From: Mucilaginibacter sp. dw_454
GTDB lineage: Bacteria > Bacteroidota > Bacteroidia > Sphingobacteriales > Sphingobacteriaceae
Assembly: GCF_018449775.1 (NCBI RefSeq)
Contig: NZ_JAAVVB010000001.1
Span: forward strand, 1,488,001 to 1,552,000
Direction: 5' to 3'
DNA length: 64,000 bases
In this document: positions 10,301 through 18,406 of the stretch, one piece after another
How the letters are laid out: each line of letters begins with the position of its first letter
Position numbering within the stretch: the stretch's first letter is position 1
Made by a program: the position numbers and the translations under genes
The notes under the pieces: model-generated
What the model was told of the DNA's origin: nothing
Databases searched by the model: none
The model's input: the letters and a program-made list of their open reading frames with translations, nothing else

Positions 10301-10985
10301 TACCCGAAAAAACGGCTATTTTTTTACAGGTGCCTGTGTTGGTACTTTTGGATTGTATTTTGCTGCCGGTAAGATCTGTATTAGCTAATACCTGGTAAAC
10401 CTGGCCTTTATTCAGGCTTATGTTAAAAGTAACATTAGCGGCGCTGCCATCTAAAAGGGGGGCAGCGGGCGTGATAGCCACAGTCGTATTATCCTCGGTA
10501 GCTATGATATCAAAAGTTGAATACGCGGGATTTGTCGGGGGGGCATTTGATATTTGCGTGTAATTAAGCGATAGATAATCCTTACCCATAGCGTTAACCG
10601 GCAAGAGCAAAGTTGCGCCTGATGCGTTCATGGCATATATATGTGCATAAACCGCTATAGGCGCTACCGAAGTAATATGTATACCTGTATTGGTAAATTT
10701 ACCAAAGCCATTCATATAGGCAGTGGTAGGTATTTGAACAAAAGTTACCTGGTTGGCTGTTACAGTAAAGGTTTTAAACGGCGCCCCTCCTATTTCAACC
10801 GAACCGCTGGTCGAAATGTCTGAAGTTATATACAACACCATTTCGGCAGGCGCCGAGGAAGTTACACCGTTGTTATGTGCCATAAAAGCGGTCCAAAACT
10901 CGGTGCCTTTATTACTTTGAGCATACGTATTGGCATTTACTATTAGCAACAGGAGGATTACTATTTTATAAAATGCCTTCTTCAA
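7383..10985 (-). CDS. T9SS cargo adhesin: IgGFc-binding-like region, PKD repeats, gliding-motility C-terminal domain
   Basis: A 1200-aa predicted surface protein. The signal peptide is residues 1-22 (ends NTYAQ). Residues about 25-430 resemble the IgGFc-binding N-terminal domain (KGTEFWTAFMAHN, then TEDNTTVAITP and a KGQVYQVLA segment). Three PKD domains with the signature WDFGD lie at about 575-870, each ending in a dNNGC-like motif. The last ~85 residues are a CHU_C domain (VPNAFTPNGDGINDTWEI, RYGTKVYY, PVGTYYYI), the signal for T9SS type B export. The start is TTG 10985; the next residues KKAFYK lead directly into the hydrophobic core, so no later start fits. Probable adhesin; target unknown. 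An inverted repeat lies just upstream. Confidence 0.9.
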   Translation of the reverse strand: MKKAFYKIVILLLLIVNANTYAQSNKGTEFWTAFMAHNNGVTSSAPAEMVLYITSDISTSGSVEIGGAPFKTFTVTANQVTFVQIPTTAYMNGFGKFTNTGIHITSVAPIAVYAHIYAMNASGATLLLPVNAMGKDYLSLNYTQISNAPPTNPAYSTFDIIATEDNTTVAITPAAPLLDGSAANVTFNISLNKGQVYQVLANTDLTGSKIQSKSTNTGTCKKIAVFSGSTRIGIGCDYNIGNNFSSDNLFQQVYPTSTWGKNYIAAPLKARPYDVYRIILSDLATNVTLNGNPIPLTSFTNGLYYEFQSTIANNISADKPIQVVQYSPTQNQQLNCTVGNGDIGDPEMIYLSPIEQGLTHVTFYATGYYKILQSYVNVIMPTTGVSSFKLDGVDYSRNFVPIPNSTYSYAQLAISSGPQSNGNTASVTSGTHNLDAAVPFNAIAYGFGSTESYGYAAGANLQDFTESVSLENPLNATVAQAAGCSNVSYKAQVTIPYPTTSIAWYIDGVNVFTDNNPVIKSTTTGKDNKPLYVYEYSAPVNFTVGNHTIKATVFDPVADVCGSNQDIENDFTVTAPPPADFIVAPTDCLGDSTAFKDNTTYASGETASAWLWDFGDNTTSSLQNPLHKYASVGDYPVRLTVTDNNGCTDISAPKNVHVITKPVANFNPSSPDCPGQTITFTNTSTAADGTITTAVWDFGDKTPITTTNTQPVTHTYATPGNYMVKLVVTTDVGCTSDTLSKTVTVNPLPVASFTVPDVCLGDGFASFIDSSSIADHTETDFTYLWDFGDPNSSVTNNQSTLKNPKHAYLTVGKYTATLTVTSKYGCSATAQNTFTVNGSNPKAVFAPESTCSGDDIVFDDRSIVDAYNITKVVWYFDIKGQPNVAETYADAAIHADHKYTHKYPAFNTPAQQPIDVALVVYSGQTCKDSLIQTVYLNAKPLIGLSANNNTINTASVTPDTVTMCYADTPIQITENKGVYTGTGVFSGAGISSSGLFDPQKAGVGNSTINYLFTASSTGCTDSLTFVARVNPTPVINLPTAYTMLEGTELTLRPVVTIAGTGNLTYKWTPLTGLSADNVATPIANPSTDTQYALTVTSDKGCSTTIQTTVKVLKLPIVPNAFTPNGDGINDTWEIKYLDTYPNATVEVFNRYGTKVYYSNGYGVPWNGKSNGGDLPVGTYYYIINPNSGRKPLTGYLSIIR

Positions 10986-11003
10986 TTTGTATATGATTTT
11001 CTA

Positions 11004-11047
11004 GCTAACGTATATTTAGCTGTATTGGTATGTAAATATACGTTAGC
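11004..11047. repeat. Perfect 15-bp inverted repeat upstream of the adhesin gene
   Basis: GCTAACGTATATTTA at 11004-11018 and its exact complement at 11033-11047 are separated by 14 bases. It lies between the stop of the receiver gene and the start of the 1200-aa cargo gene, both minus strand. No T-run follows on the minus strand, so it is not a typical terminator. It could be an operator or a 5'-leader hairpin. Confidence 0.75.
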
Positions 11048-11070
11048 AATCACTATGGCGGTTGCCTTAT

Positions 11071-11520
11071 TTAGGCCCGTGGTTTTCCGAAAGCGTCAAG
11101 CTCTGCATAAGCTGCATGTAATTTGCGTGCAAGTTCTTTATTTTCTTTACGCAGATTATAAATCTCTAATGCGTTTTCTATATACATTTTAAGCTCGTCA
11201 TTTTGCCATGGTTTTACCAGATATTTATAAACCTGGCCGCGGTTAATAGCATCCATAACGGCATTAATATCAGAAAAACCTGTTAACAAAATGCGGATGG
11301 TGTCCGGATAAATTGGCAATATAGACTCTAAAAATTCGATACCCGTCATTCCGGGCATGCGCTGGTCTGTGATGATCACGCCTATTTCCTGGCTATCCAA
11401 TATTTTGCGTCCTTCTTTAGCCGAGCTGGCTGTGAATATTTCAAAATCGCGCCTGAAGGCGGCTTTAAAACTGTTTAAATTATTAACTTCGTCGTCAATG
11501 TAAAGTACACCTATTGCCAT
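11071..11520 (-). CDS. Stand-alone response regulator receiver protein
   Basis: A 149-aa REC domain without a recognisable output domain. The acidic pocket D9/D10, phosphoacceptor D52 (ITDQRMPG), T80 (ILLTGFSD) and K103 (LVKPW) are all present. The last ~35 residues are a charged coiled-coil helix (YNLRKENKELARKLHAAYAEL). The LVKPW and RILLTGFSD motifs resemble receivers found in RpfG-type and hybrid signalling proteins. It diverges from a 7TMR-DISM histidine kinase gene over a 112-base intergenic region, so it probably receives phosphate from that kinase; this pairing is inference. Output would have to act through protein contacts. Confidence 0.9.
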   Translation of the reverse strand: MAIGVLYIDDEVNNLNSFKAAFRRDFEIFTASSAKEGRKILDSQEIGVIITDQRMPGMTGIEFLESILPIYPDTIRILLTGFSDINAVMDAINRGQVYKYLVKPWQNDELKMYIENALEIYNLRKENKELARKLHAAYAELDAFGKPRA

Positions 11521-11632
11521 AATAAAGTTTATCGGTTTTTAGATTGTTTATAATTTAGTTTAAAGATGCACGAGATATTGAATTTCTGCGCATTTTTATT
11601 TTAAAATACCTGAATCGGTCGTATTTGTAAAA

Positions 11633-13825
11633 ATGAAAAAAATATTATTAATCTGTTGTTGTCTAATGCAAATTGTTAGCGCTTTTGCACAAAAAACTGA
11701 CACATTAGTCATACACGACGATGAAAGCCGATACTTAACTAACCGCTATTTCCTGGAATTAGAAGATCCATCTAATAAAATCCTGGCCAGAGACATCATT
11801 AATAACCATAATTTTCACCGACTTAAAGATCAGTTTCCCCGGTTAGAATATACCAAACCTATTACCTGGCTAAAGTTTACTATAAAAAACGGTAGCAGTC
11901 AATCAAATATTCCAATTACCATTAGTAAAACTGTAATAGACGAGTTTGACGTGTATTTCGTAGAAACTACGGTTGACAGTAATAAAATTGTATCCCACCA
12001 CCTAAGGCACTTGTCATCAAAAGATCCCGGAAACAATTCGAATTTGCTGGCGCAAAGTATAACGCTGGTTAATGCGCCGCTTGAACCCGACTCATCCATT
12101 ACCTTATTTGCCCGCGTAAAGAGTGTTGCCACTACAGTTATCCCTATCCAATTAAGCAGTGCTGATCTGTTTATCACCCGCCGGGGAATTGAAAACCTTG
12201 TGAATGGCGCAATAATGGGCATGTTCACCATCATGGCGCTATACAACCTGATGCTGTTTGTAATTGTAGGCGACAAAAACTACTTATATTACAGTGTTTA
12301 CATCGTGTTTTTGGGGGCGACGCAAGCTTTACTCTTAGGGTTTGGTAATAACTTATTCTCTGATAACCTGGAATTGTTAAAAAACTATATAACACCTATA
12401 ATGCGCATATGCTTTGGCTATTCATTGTTGATGTTTGCCGGCAAATTTTTGCGATTTAAGGTTAACGTTAAGCGGCCATACTACCGCTTTTATCAGTTTC
12501 TGTATGTGTTATATACCTTGCCGCTACTAGCCACGCTTTACGGATATACTCAGATCGCTTACAACCTAATCACAGTGGCGATTTTTATGACCTCTATTAG
12601 TTTAATTATATTGGTTGCCATTTTATACGCTAAAGGATTTAATCCGGCTAAGTTTTTCATAATGGGTTGGGGGCTGTTTTTGCTGGCTATCCTTATCTCC
12701 ATATCGCGCAATTACGGTATAGTACCTTATAATTATTTCACAGCAAATATTGTTGTTTATAGCGCCATTACCGAGCTGATATTATTCTCGGTTGCATTGG
12801 CCGATCAGATCAATTTTTACCGCCGTCAAAATACCGAATCTCAACTTGCAGCGCTGGCCATTGCCAAAGAAAACGAACGTTTAATAACCGAACAGAATAT
12901 TTTTCTTGAAAATAAAGTAAAAGACCGAACGCAGGAACTGATCCAAACTAACCAGAGTTTATCTGTTACTATAGATAATCTAAAATCGGCGCAAATCCAA
13001 TTGGTGGAAACGGAGAAGATGGCTTCATTAGGTGTGCTGACCGCAGGCGTGGCTCACGAGATCAACAATCCTATCAACTTCGTAAGTGCCAATGTTAATC
13101 CGTTACGGCTTGACCTTGATGAACTGATTGAATTACTGGGCAAATTCGAGACAGCAGCCAATGATCCTGATAATAAAGCATTACTTGTTGATGCAAAAAA
13201 ATTCAAACATAAAATTAACTCTGATTTCTTGAAGGAAGAGATACATTCATTACTGAATGGCATTGAAGAGGGCGCTAACCGAACCGCAGAGATTGTACAA
13301 AGTTTGCGCACCTTTAGCCGTATAGATGAACTTGCATTAACACCAACCAATATCAATACCGCTATATTAAGCACATTGGTTATTCTGCGCAGTGCCATAC
13401 CCTACTATATCGAGGTTAAACCGGTATTAAATAACCTTGAACTGTTAAATTGTTACTCGGGCAAGATCAACCAGGCTTTGCTTAACCTGATTAATAACAG
13501 TATACAAGCAATTGTTGCGAAAACAGAGCACCGTAATGAAAGCATTACCATCTATACCCACGATTTTCCGGATCACATCACCATCGAGATCATGGATACG
13601 GGTATAGGTATGACTAACGAGGTTAAGCAACGTATTTTTGAGCCATTCTATACTACAAAAAATGTTGGCGAAGGCACAGGTCTTGGTTTATCCATAGTGT
13701 TTGGTATTATCGAAAAACACAACGGCACCATACAGGTTCAATCGTCACCAAACATTGGTTCTAAGTTTATGGTTACACTACCAAAAAATCTCACTAAAAC
13801 AGAAATAGGCGATTTAGTTAGCTAA
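11633..13825 (+). CDS. 7TMR-DISM sensor histidine kinase
   Basis: A 730-aa membrane kinase. After a signal peptide (1-19, ends SAFAQ) come a periplasmic 7TMR-DISMED2-like jelly-roll (about 24-175, thought to bind carbohydrate or similar ligands) and seven hydrophobic helices (about 185-395, the 7TMR-DISM module). A coiled coil spans about 400-455. The H-box is GVAHEINNPINF with phosphoacceptor His475. The ATPase domain follows, with N-box LLNLINNSIQAI near 615, DTGIGM and GEGTGLGLSI. All catalytic motifs are intact. It diverges from the receiver gene at 11071-11520, and its 3' end overlaps the convergent ABC gene by 8 bases. Confidence 0.94.
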   Translation: MKKILLICCCLMQIVSAFAQKTDTLVIHDDESRYLTNRYFLELEDPSNKILARDIINNHNFHRLKDQFPRLEYTKPITWLKFTIKNGSSQSNIPITISKTVIDEFDVYFVETTVDSNKIVSHHLRHLSSKDPGNNSNLLAQSITLVNAPLEPDSSITLFARVKSVATTVIPIQLSSADLFITRRGIENLVNGAIMGMFTIMALYNLMLFVIVGDKNYLYYSVYIVFLGATQALLLGFGNNLFSDNLELLKNYITPIMRICFGYSLLMFAGKFLRFKVNVKRPYYRFYQFLYVLYTLPLLATLYGYTQIAYNLITVAIFMTSISLIILVAILYAKGFNPAKFFIMGWGLFLLAILISISRNYGIVPYNYFTANIVVYSAITELILFSVALADQINFYRRQNTESQLAALAIAKENERLITEQNIFLENKVKDRTQELIQTNQSLSVTIDNLKSAQIQLVETEKMASLGVLTAGVAHEINNPINFVSANVNPLRLDLDELIELLGKFETAANDPDNKALLVDAKKFKHKINSDFLKEEIHSLLNGIEEGANRTAEIVQSLRTFSRIDELALTPTNINTAILSTLVILRSAIPYYIEVKPVLNNLELLNCYSGKINQALLNLINNSIQAIVAKTEHRNESITIYTHDFPDHITIEIMDTGIGMTNEVKQRIFEPFYTTKNVGEGTGLGLSIVFGIIEKHNGTIQVQSSPNIGSKFMVTLPKNLTKTEIGDLVS

Positions 13826-15575
13826 CCCGTTTACCCTTCAGCAGCATATCCATTGCGTCGTTTAACGAACCGGCTCGACTCACCTCGCCCGAGTTAACGA
13901 AATAAATTTCGTCTGCGTTTTCAATAGTATTTAGACGGTGCGCTATAATTACACGGGTCGTAGTTTCCGGTAGTTTATTCAAAATGTCGCCCAAAAGCTT
14001 TTCTGTTATAGTATCGATGTTTGCTGTGGCTTCGTCCAATATTAACAATTCAGGGTTACGTAATACGGCTCGCATAAAAGCAATCAACTGCTTTTGTCCT
14101 AAACTAATGCTATCGCCTCCTGATGTAACCGGCGTATCTAAACCATTCTCAAAAATAGCCAACAAAGTACCCAGGTTAGCGTCATGAATAACCTGTTTCA
14201 TCTGCTCATTGGTATATTCTTTATAAGCCTCGTTACCATACAAAATATTCTCACGCACGGTACCCGTAAATAGGAATGGTTCCTGCAAAATAAAACCGAT
14301 CTTTTTAGAACGTTCCATCGCATCATAACTTCTGATATCCTTACCATTTAAGAGCACTTCACCTCTATTTGGATCGTATAAACGCGCAATCAGCGATGCT
14401 GTAGTAGTTTTACCGCCGCCTGTTGGGCCAACCAGCGCGTACGTTTTGCCACGCTCCATTTTAAAGCTTACATTGTGTAAGATCTCATTGTCGTCAGCAT
14501 AGCCAAAATGCACATTTTTAAATTCTAATAAGGTTTCGGCATCGCCGGCATGATTGTCTTCAATATTAACCAGGTTAGAATCTAAACCCAGTATCTGCGA
14601 GATCCTGTCCCATGCTGCCATTGCGGTCTGAAAGTTGGCCCAAAGCGCGGCCAATTGCCTTAATGGATTATAAAAAAGTGTTACGTAAGACAAATAAGCG
14701 ATCAATAAGCCAACAGAAAAATCATTACCAATCAAATAAACGCCGTAAACCAGCACAATCAATTGTGCCATACTGGCGCCCAAACTATAAACCGGCATGA
14801 ATATATTGTTGGCCAAGCCCGCGCTGATGGCGGTTTTATAATTATCCTGATTGGCAGTGTCGAACCGCTGTCTGAAATAATCCCTACGATTAAAGGCGAT
14901 GATCACCTTGAAATTATTCAGGCTTTCCTGGATCTCGGCACTCATGCCACCCACGCTTTTTAAACTCTTGGCGTTGGTGCGTTTTACCCAGGGCGATACC
15001 AACATGGTAAAGATCAATATCAAACCCATAGGTGCTATTGCGGCCAGGCCCAGTTGGATATGGATGAGCAGCAAAAATACACCTGCCCCGGTCATGGTAG
15101 CAATACTACCGATGAATTGCACCAGCGACTGCGAGAAAAACTGGTTCAGCTTATCAGTGTCGTTATTTACACGCGATATCAGATCGCCGGCCTTATTTTG
15201 GTTAAAGAAATCAACCGGCAATAGCTGCAGCTTGTTGAAAATTGCATTCCGTAAGGTAAACAACATACGCTGCCCTACACCGCCCATCATTTTGGTTTGC
15301 AGGTAACTGGTCAATAAAGCCACCAGATACATACACAATAGTACAGATGCCCAGTATATAACGCCCTGGTAGTGTTTAGGCATCACATAATGGTCTATGG
15401 TGCGGCCAATAATAAGCGGGCCCAGTAAATTGAGCGTAGAGTTAATTAATATAATTACGGTAGCCAACATTAATGTCGGCCGCTCATGCGAAATCAGTTG
15501 CAGCAACTTTTTCAGTGCAGATAAGTTCGATGATTTCTCGGCCTGCCCTGTGAGTTTGTTCAAATTATAATTCAT
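13818..15575 (-). CDS. ABC exporter half-transporter (MdlB-like), atypical signature motif
   Basis: A 585-aa fused membrane/ATPase subunit, counted from ATG 15575 (a longer frame to 15614 overlaps the upstream gene too far). Six transmembrane helices occupy the first ~320 residues. The nucleotide domain has Walker A GPTGGGKTT, Walker B LLILDEATANID with the catalytic Glu, and H-loop IIAHRLNT. The signature is ISLGQKQ rather than LSGGQ. Its start lies inside the end of the upstream ABC gene (11-base overlap), so the two are translationally coupled. Family knowledge points to an exporter of lipids, peptides or drugs; the substrate cannot be told. See the partner for the matching degenerate site. 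Confidence 0.93.
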   Translation of the reverse strand: MNYNLNKLTGQAEKSSNLSALKKLLQLISHERPTLMLATVIILINSTLNLLGPLIIGRTIDHYVMPKHYQGVIYWASVLLCMYLVALLTSYLQTKMMGGVGQRMLFTLRNAIFNKLQLLPVDFFNQNKAGDLISRVNNDTDKLNQFFSQSLVQFIGSIATMTGAGVFLLLIHIQLGLAAIAPMGLILIFTMLVSPWVKRTNAKSLKSVGGMSAEIQESLNNFKVIIAFNRRDYFRQRFDTANQDNYKTAISAGLANNIFMPVYSLGASMAQLIVLVYGVYLIGNDFSVGLLIAYLSYVTLFYNPLRQLAALWANFQTAMAAWDRISQILGLDSNLVNIEDNHAGDAETLLEFKNVHFGYADDNEILHNVSFKMERGKTYALVGPTGGGKTTTASLIARLYDPNRGEVLLNGKDIRSYDAMERSKKIGFILQEPFLFTGTVRENILYGNEAYKEYTNEQMKQVIHDANLGTLLAIFENGLDTPVTSGGDSISLGQKQLIAFMRAVLRNPELLILDEATANIDTITEKLLGDILNKLPETTTRVIIAHRLNTIENADEIYFVNSGEVSRAGSLNDAMDMLLKGKRVS

Positions 15576-17307
15576 AGTTGCTGGTGCTTTGTTGTGAATT
15601 AAAAATTTGCACATACTCCGGGCTGGTTTCCATCAAGTGTTGATGTGAGCCATGGGCAATGATCTCGCCCTGCATTAAAAGTACAACCTGGTCATAATGC
15701 TCAATAGCAGCAATTTTTTGCGTTACCGATAGTAATGTCAGATCTGGATAATTGAGCTGCACATTGGCCAGTATCTTTTTCTCTGTATTAGCGTCAACAC
15801 GCGCGGTAAAATCATCCAACAATAAAACTTTTGGATTTACGGCAAGAGCCCTTGCCAGCATAATACGCTGTTTTTGGCCGCCCGATAAACTAGAACCACG
15901 CTCTGAAACTATGGTGCTCAACCCGTCTGGTAAGCTGCCTATAAAATCTTTTAACTCGGCCGTTTCAATAGCTTTTTCTAACGATTCATTTGTTACGGTA
16001 TCGCTAAACGCGATATTCTCACGGATGCTCATATTAAATATGATACTATCCTGAAACACAAAACCTACCTGGCTGTGAAATGCTTCGCTATTGTAACTGC
16101 CGATGGTTTTACCATCAAACTCCACCGATCCGCTATCGGCATTGATCAAGCCGGTAAGTAAATAAAGCAATTGAGTTTTACCTGCTGCGGTGGGGCCAAT
16201 GATGGCAATTTTTGTTCCGGCTTTAATAGATAACGATACCTCTTTCAATACCGGTTTTTGTCCGTATTTGATGGTGATGTCTTTTACCTCAATGTCCCCT
16301 TTTATTGAACTAGTTATAGTACCATCGTCTTTCATATCGGGCGCGTTTAGGATCATACTGATACGGGTATACGATGCGGTTGCTTGTGCTATGATATTGC
16401 TCATAAAGCCTATAATGAGTATCGGGAAAATCAACATCGACAGATAACTGTTAAAAGCGGCAAAGTCGCCTAAGCTCATCGAGCCGTTAATAACGTAATG
16501 CCCACCCAAGGTCAGTATACACAACACCGATAAGTTGGCTGTGAAAGTAATAATAGGGATCAAGCCGGAGAATAATTTAAGAATAGACAAGCCAAAATCG
16601 CGAGCCCTGGTATTAGCTTCTAAGAACTTAGTGGTTTCTAATTGTTGTGAGTTAATAACACGAATCAATGCCGCACCTAAGATACTTTCATTGATGATCT
16701 TATTCAACCAGTCAATAACCTGGCGGCTCTCAATAAACAGCGCCCTTACTTTTTTCAACACGTAAAAAAATGTACCGCCTATTATTGGGATGATGGCAAT
16801 AACCGTCAGTGCCAGCTTCCAATTGATACTCAATAACAAAATACTTGCGCCAATAATGATAAATGCCGACGAAGCTATAGACACAATAGCTTGCGATACG
16901 AACATTTTAATAGAGTCAGTATCGGCAGTTAAATTGGTTAACAGTTTCGACGAATTTGCCTGCTCAATAAAAGCATGACTTTGGCGGGATATTTTGTCGG
17001 ACAGACGGGTACGTAAGTCGCGCGCCACACGCTCTGAAGCGTAGGTTTGAATGATGCTTTGCAGGTAAGCAAATATAAAGATTAGCACTATGGCACCGCT
17101 AAATTCCATCACTATGTGCCTGATATCAAAAGCATGGTGCGTGTAAGCATCAATGCCTTTCGATATTATTTTAGGTAACAACAAGTTTATACTATTACTG
17201 AGCAAGGCAAAGAGTAAAAGCAAAGCTACCAAACCGCCGTATGGTTTAAGCAGGCTAAAAATGCCAGGCGGTTTTTTTTGATCGGTTTGAGGTTTTTCTG
17301 GTGGCAT
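15565..17307 (-). CDS. ABC exporter half-transporter (MdlA-like), degenerate ATPase site
   Basis: Partner of the downstream ABC gene. I choose ATG 17307 (580 aa, MPPEKPQ), not the TTG at 17376. Six membrane helices precede the ATPase domain: Walker A GPTAAGKTQ and canonical signature LSGGQKQR, but Walker B reads VLLLDDFTARVD (Asp for the catalytic Glu) and the H-loop reads SVTQKIA (Gln for the switch His). These are the substitutions known from degenerate sites of heterodimeric exporters such as TM287/288. With the partner's altered signature they would build one inactive composite site and leave one canonical site. First gene of a two-gene operon. Confidence 0.93.
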   Translation of the reverse strand: MPPEKPQTDQKKPPGIFSLLKPYGGLVALLLLFALLSNSINLLLPKIISKGIDAYTHHAFDIRHIVMEFSGAIVLIFIFAYLQSIIQTYASERVARDLRTRLSDKISRQSHAFIEQANSSKLLTNLTADTDSIKMFVSQAIVSIASSAFIIIGASILLLSINWKLALTVIAIIPIIGGTFFYVLKKVRALFIESRQVIDWLNKIINESILGAALIRVINSQQLETTKFLEANTRARDFGLSILKLFSGLIPIITFTANLSVLCILTLGGHYVINGSMSLGDFAAFNSYLSMLIFPILIIGFMSNIIAQATASYTRISMILNAPDMKDDGTITSSIKGDIEVKDITIKYGQKPVLKEVSLSIKAGTKIAIIGPTAAGKTQLLYLLTGLINADSGSVEFDGKTIGSYNSEAFHSQVGFVFQDSIIFNMSIRENIAFSDTVTNESLEKAIETAELKDFIGSLPDGLSTIVSERGSSLSGGQKQRIMLARALAVNPKVLLLDDFTARVDANTEKKILANVQLNYPDLTLLSVTQKIAAIEHYDQVVLLMQGEIIAHGSHQHLMETSPEYVQIFNSQQSTSNYEL

Positions 17308-17406
17308 CTGTGTTTCTTTGTTCAAATATTGTGCAATTGTCTTAAATATCAATGAGATTAAAGACGATTGTGACAATAAAATCTTTTAAATTTTAAAAAA
17401 ATAAAA

Positions 17407-18009
17407 ATGGGCCTGAATTTCGACCAAAATCAAGACTATATACTTGAAGATGACGTTATACAACTGAAACCGCTACAAAAAGAGGACTATTTTCACCTTT
17501 TACCCATCTCGCTCAACGAACCCGAGACTTGGGACTACTCGTCAAAATCTGCCGCAGGCGAAGCGGCTTTAAAGACTTATATCGATGAGGCGTTGGCTGA
17601 ACGCGCCGCCGGCAAGGAATACCCTTTTGTTGTTTTCGACAAAACCACAAATCGTTATGCAGGAAGCACCCGTTTTTATGATATCCAGGTAAAGAATGAT
17701 GCTTTGCAACTGGGCTACACCTGGTACGGTAAAGACTTTCGTGGTACCGGGGTAAATAAACACTGTAAACTACTGCTTTTAACTTTTGCATTTGAAACAT
17801 TGGGCGCAGAACGTGTAGAGTTCAGGGCAGACAACAGAAATGAACGCAGCAAAGCTGCCATGAAAAGTATCGGATGTACGGTAGAAGGTGTGATCAGGAA
17901 CCATATGCCGCTTGCCGATGGTACCCGCCGCGATTCGATCATTCTTAGTATATTGAAAGACGAGTGGTATAGTACTGTAAAACAAAATCTTACCAACAAA
18001 CTAAGATAG
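17407..18009 (+). CDS. GNAT family N-acetyltransferase (RimJ/RimL-like)
   Basis: A 200-aa GCN5-related acetyltransferase that would transfer acetyl from acetyl-CoA to an amine. The acetyl-CoA loop is RGTGVN at 112-117. The C-terminal fold motifs follow: LGAERVEFRADNRNERSKAA, then IGCTVEGVIRNHM, the order found in RimJ/RimL-type enzymes that modify protein N-termini or small molecules. Substrate not predictable. It diverges from the ABC operon and is preceded by an AT-rich 100-base spacer. Confidence 0.9.
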   Translation: MGLNFDQNQDYILEDDVIQLKPLQKEDYFHLLPISLNEPETWDYSSKSAAGEAALKTYIDEALAERAAGKEYPFVVFDKTTNRYAGSTRFYDIQVKNDALQLGYTWYGKDFRGTGVNKHCKLLLLTFAFETLGAERVEFRADNRNERSKAAMKSIGCTVEGVIRNHMPLADGTRRDSIILSILKDEWYSTVKQNLTNKLR

Positions 18010-18027
18010 ATTCTGAATAACAATCTG

Positions 18028-18060
18028 TTGATGGAACCCCGTTCACATCAATTATATTTG
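18028..18060 (+). promoter_or_regulatory. Bacteroidota-type promoter for the CDGSH gene
   Basis: TATATTTG at 18053-18060 fits the Bacteroidota -7 box TAnnTTTG. A TTG at 18028-18030 is a possible -33 element, 22 bases upstream and slightly far. The start codon lies 20 bases downstream, giving a short leader. Confidence 0.5.
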
Positions 18061-18079
18061 TTGAAACACAAATATTGAT

Positions 18080-18301
18080 ATGAGCACAAAACTTACCATT
18101 AATAATAACGGATCAGTAAAGATAGAAGGCGATTTTGAGATTGTAGATATGCAAGGCAATAACTACGGCTTACAAGGCCGTACTGTAGTTTCTATTTGCC
18201 GCTGCGGTCTTTCAGCTAATAAACCATTCTGCGATGGTTCTCACAGAGGACATTTTGAGCATGAAGCAGTAGCTTTTGAATTGCCGCCTAAAAAAGTTTA
18301 A
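18080..18301 (+). CDS. CDGSH-type [2Fe-2S] iron-sulfur protein
   Basis: A 73-aa mitoNEET-type protein with one CDGSH domain. The 3-Cys/1-His cluster ligands are C40, C42, C51 and H55 in the exact spacing CRCGLSANKPFCDGSH. Bacterial members are small soluble proteins that carry a redox-active, pH-labile [2Fe-2S] cluster and are proposed to act in electron or cluster transfer. It is a single-gene unit behind a good promoter box and is followed by a REP-like palindrome. Confidence 0.95.
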   Translation: MSTKLTINNNGSVKIEGDFEIVDMQGNNYGLQGRTVVSICRCGLSANKPFCDGSHRGHFEHEAVAFELPPKKV

Positions 18302-18312
18302 TTTTTTCCAAC

Positions 18313-18395
18313 TTGTCATCCTGAGCACAGCGAAGGATCTTGTATAATTTGCTATTTCGCTCGTATAAGATTCTTCGCTTCGCTCAGAATGACAG
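18313..18395. repeat. REP-like interspersed palindrome
   Basis: Two 28-base arms, 18314-18341 and 18367-18394, are inverted copies with about 4 mismatches around a 25-base centre. The arms contain GTCATCCTGAGC and AGCGAAGGATCTT. I recognise such arms as a widely dispersed intergenic repeat of Bacteroidota genomes; that is from general knowledge, and only this full copy is seen in the window. It lies between convergent genes and could also stop transcription. Confidence 0.75.
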
Positions 18396-18406
18396 ATTAG
18401 TTCCGT

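Noticed and set aside
14899..15306. 135-codon plus-strand ORF inside the ABC transporter region
   Set aside because: Shadow of membrane-helix codons on the opposite strand.
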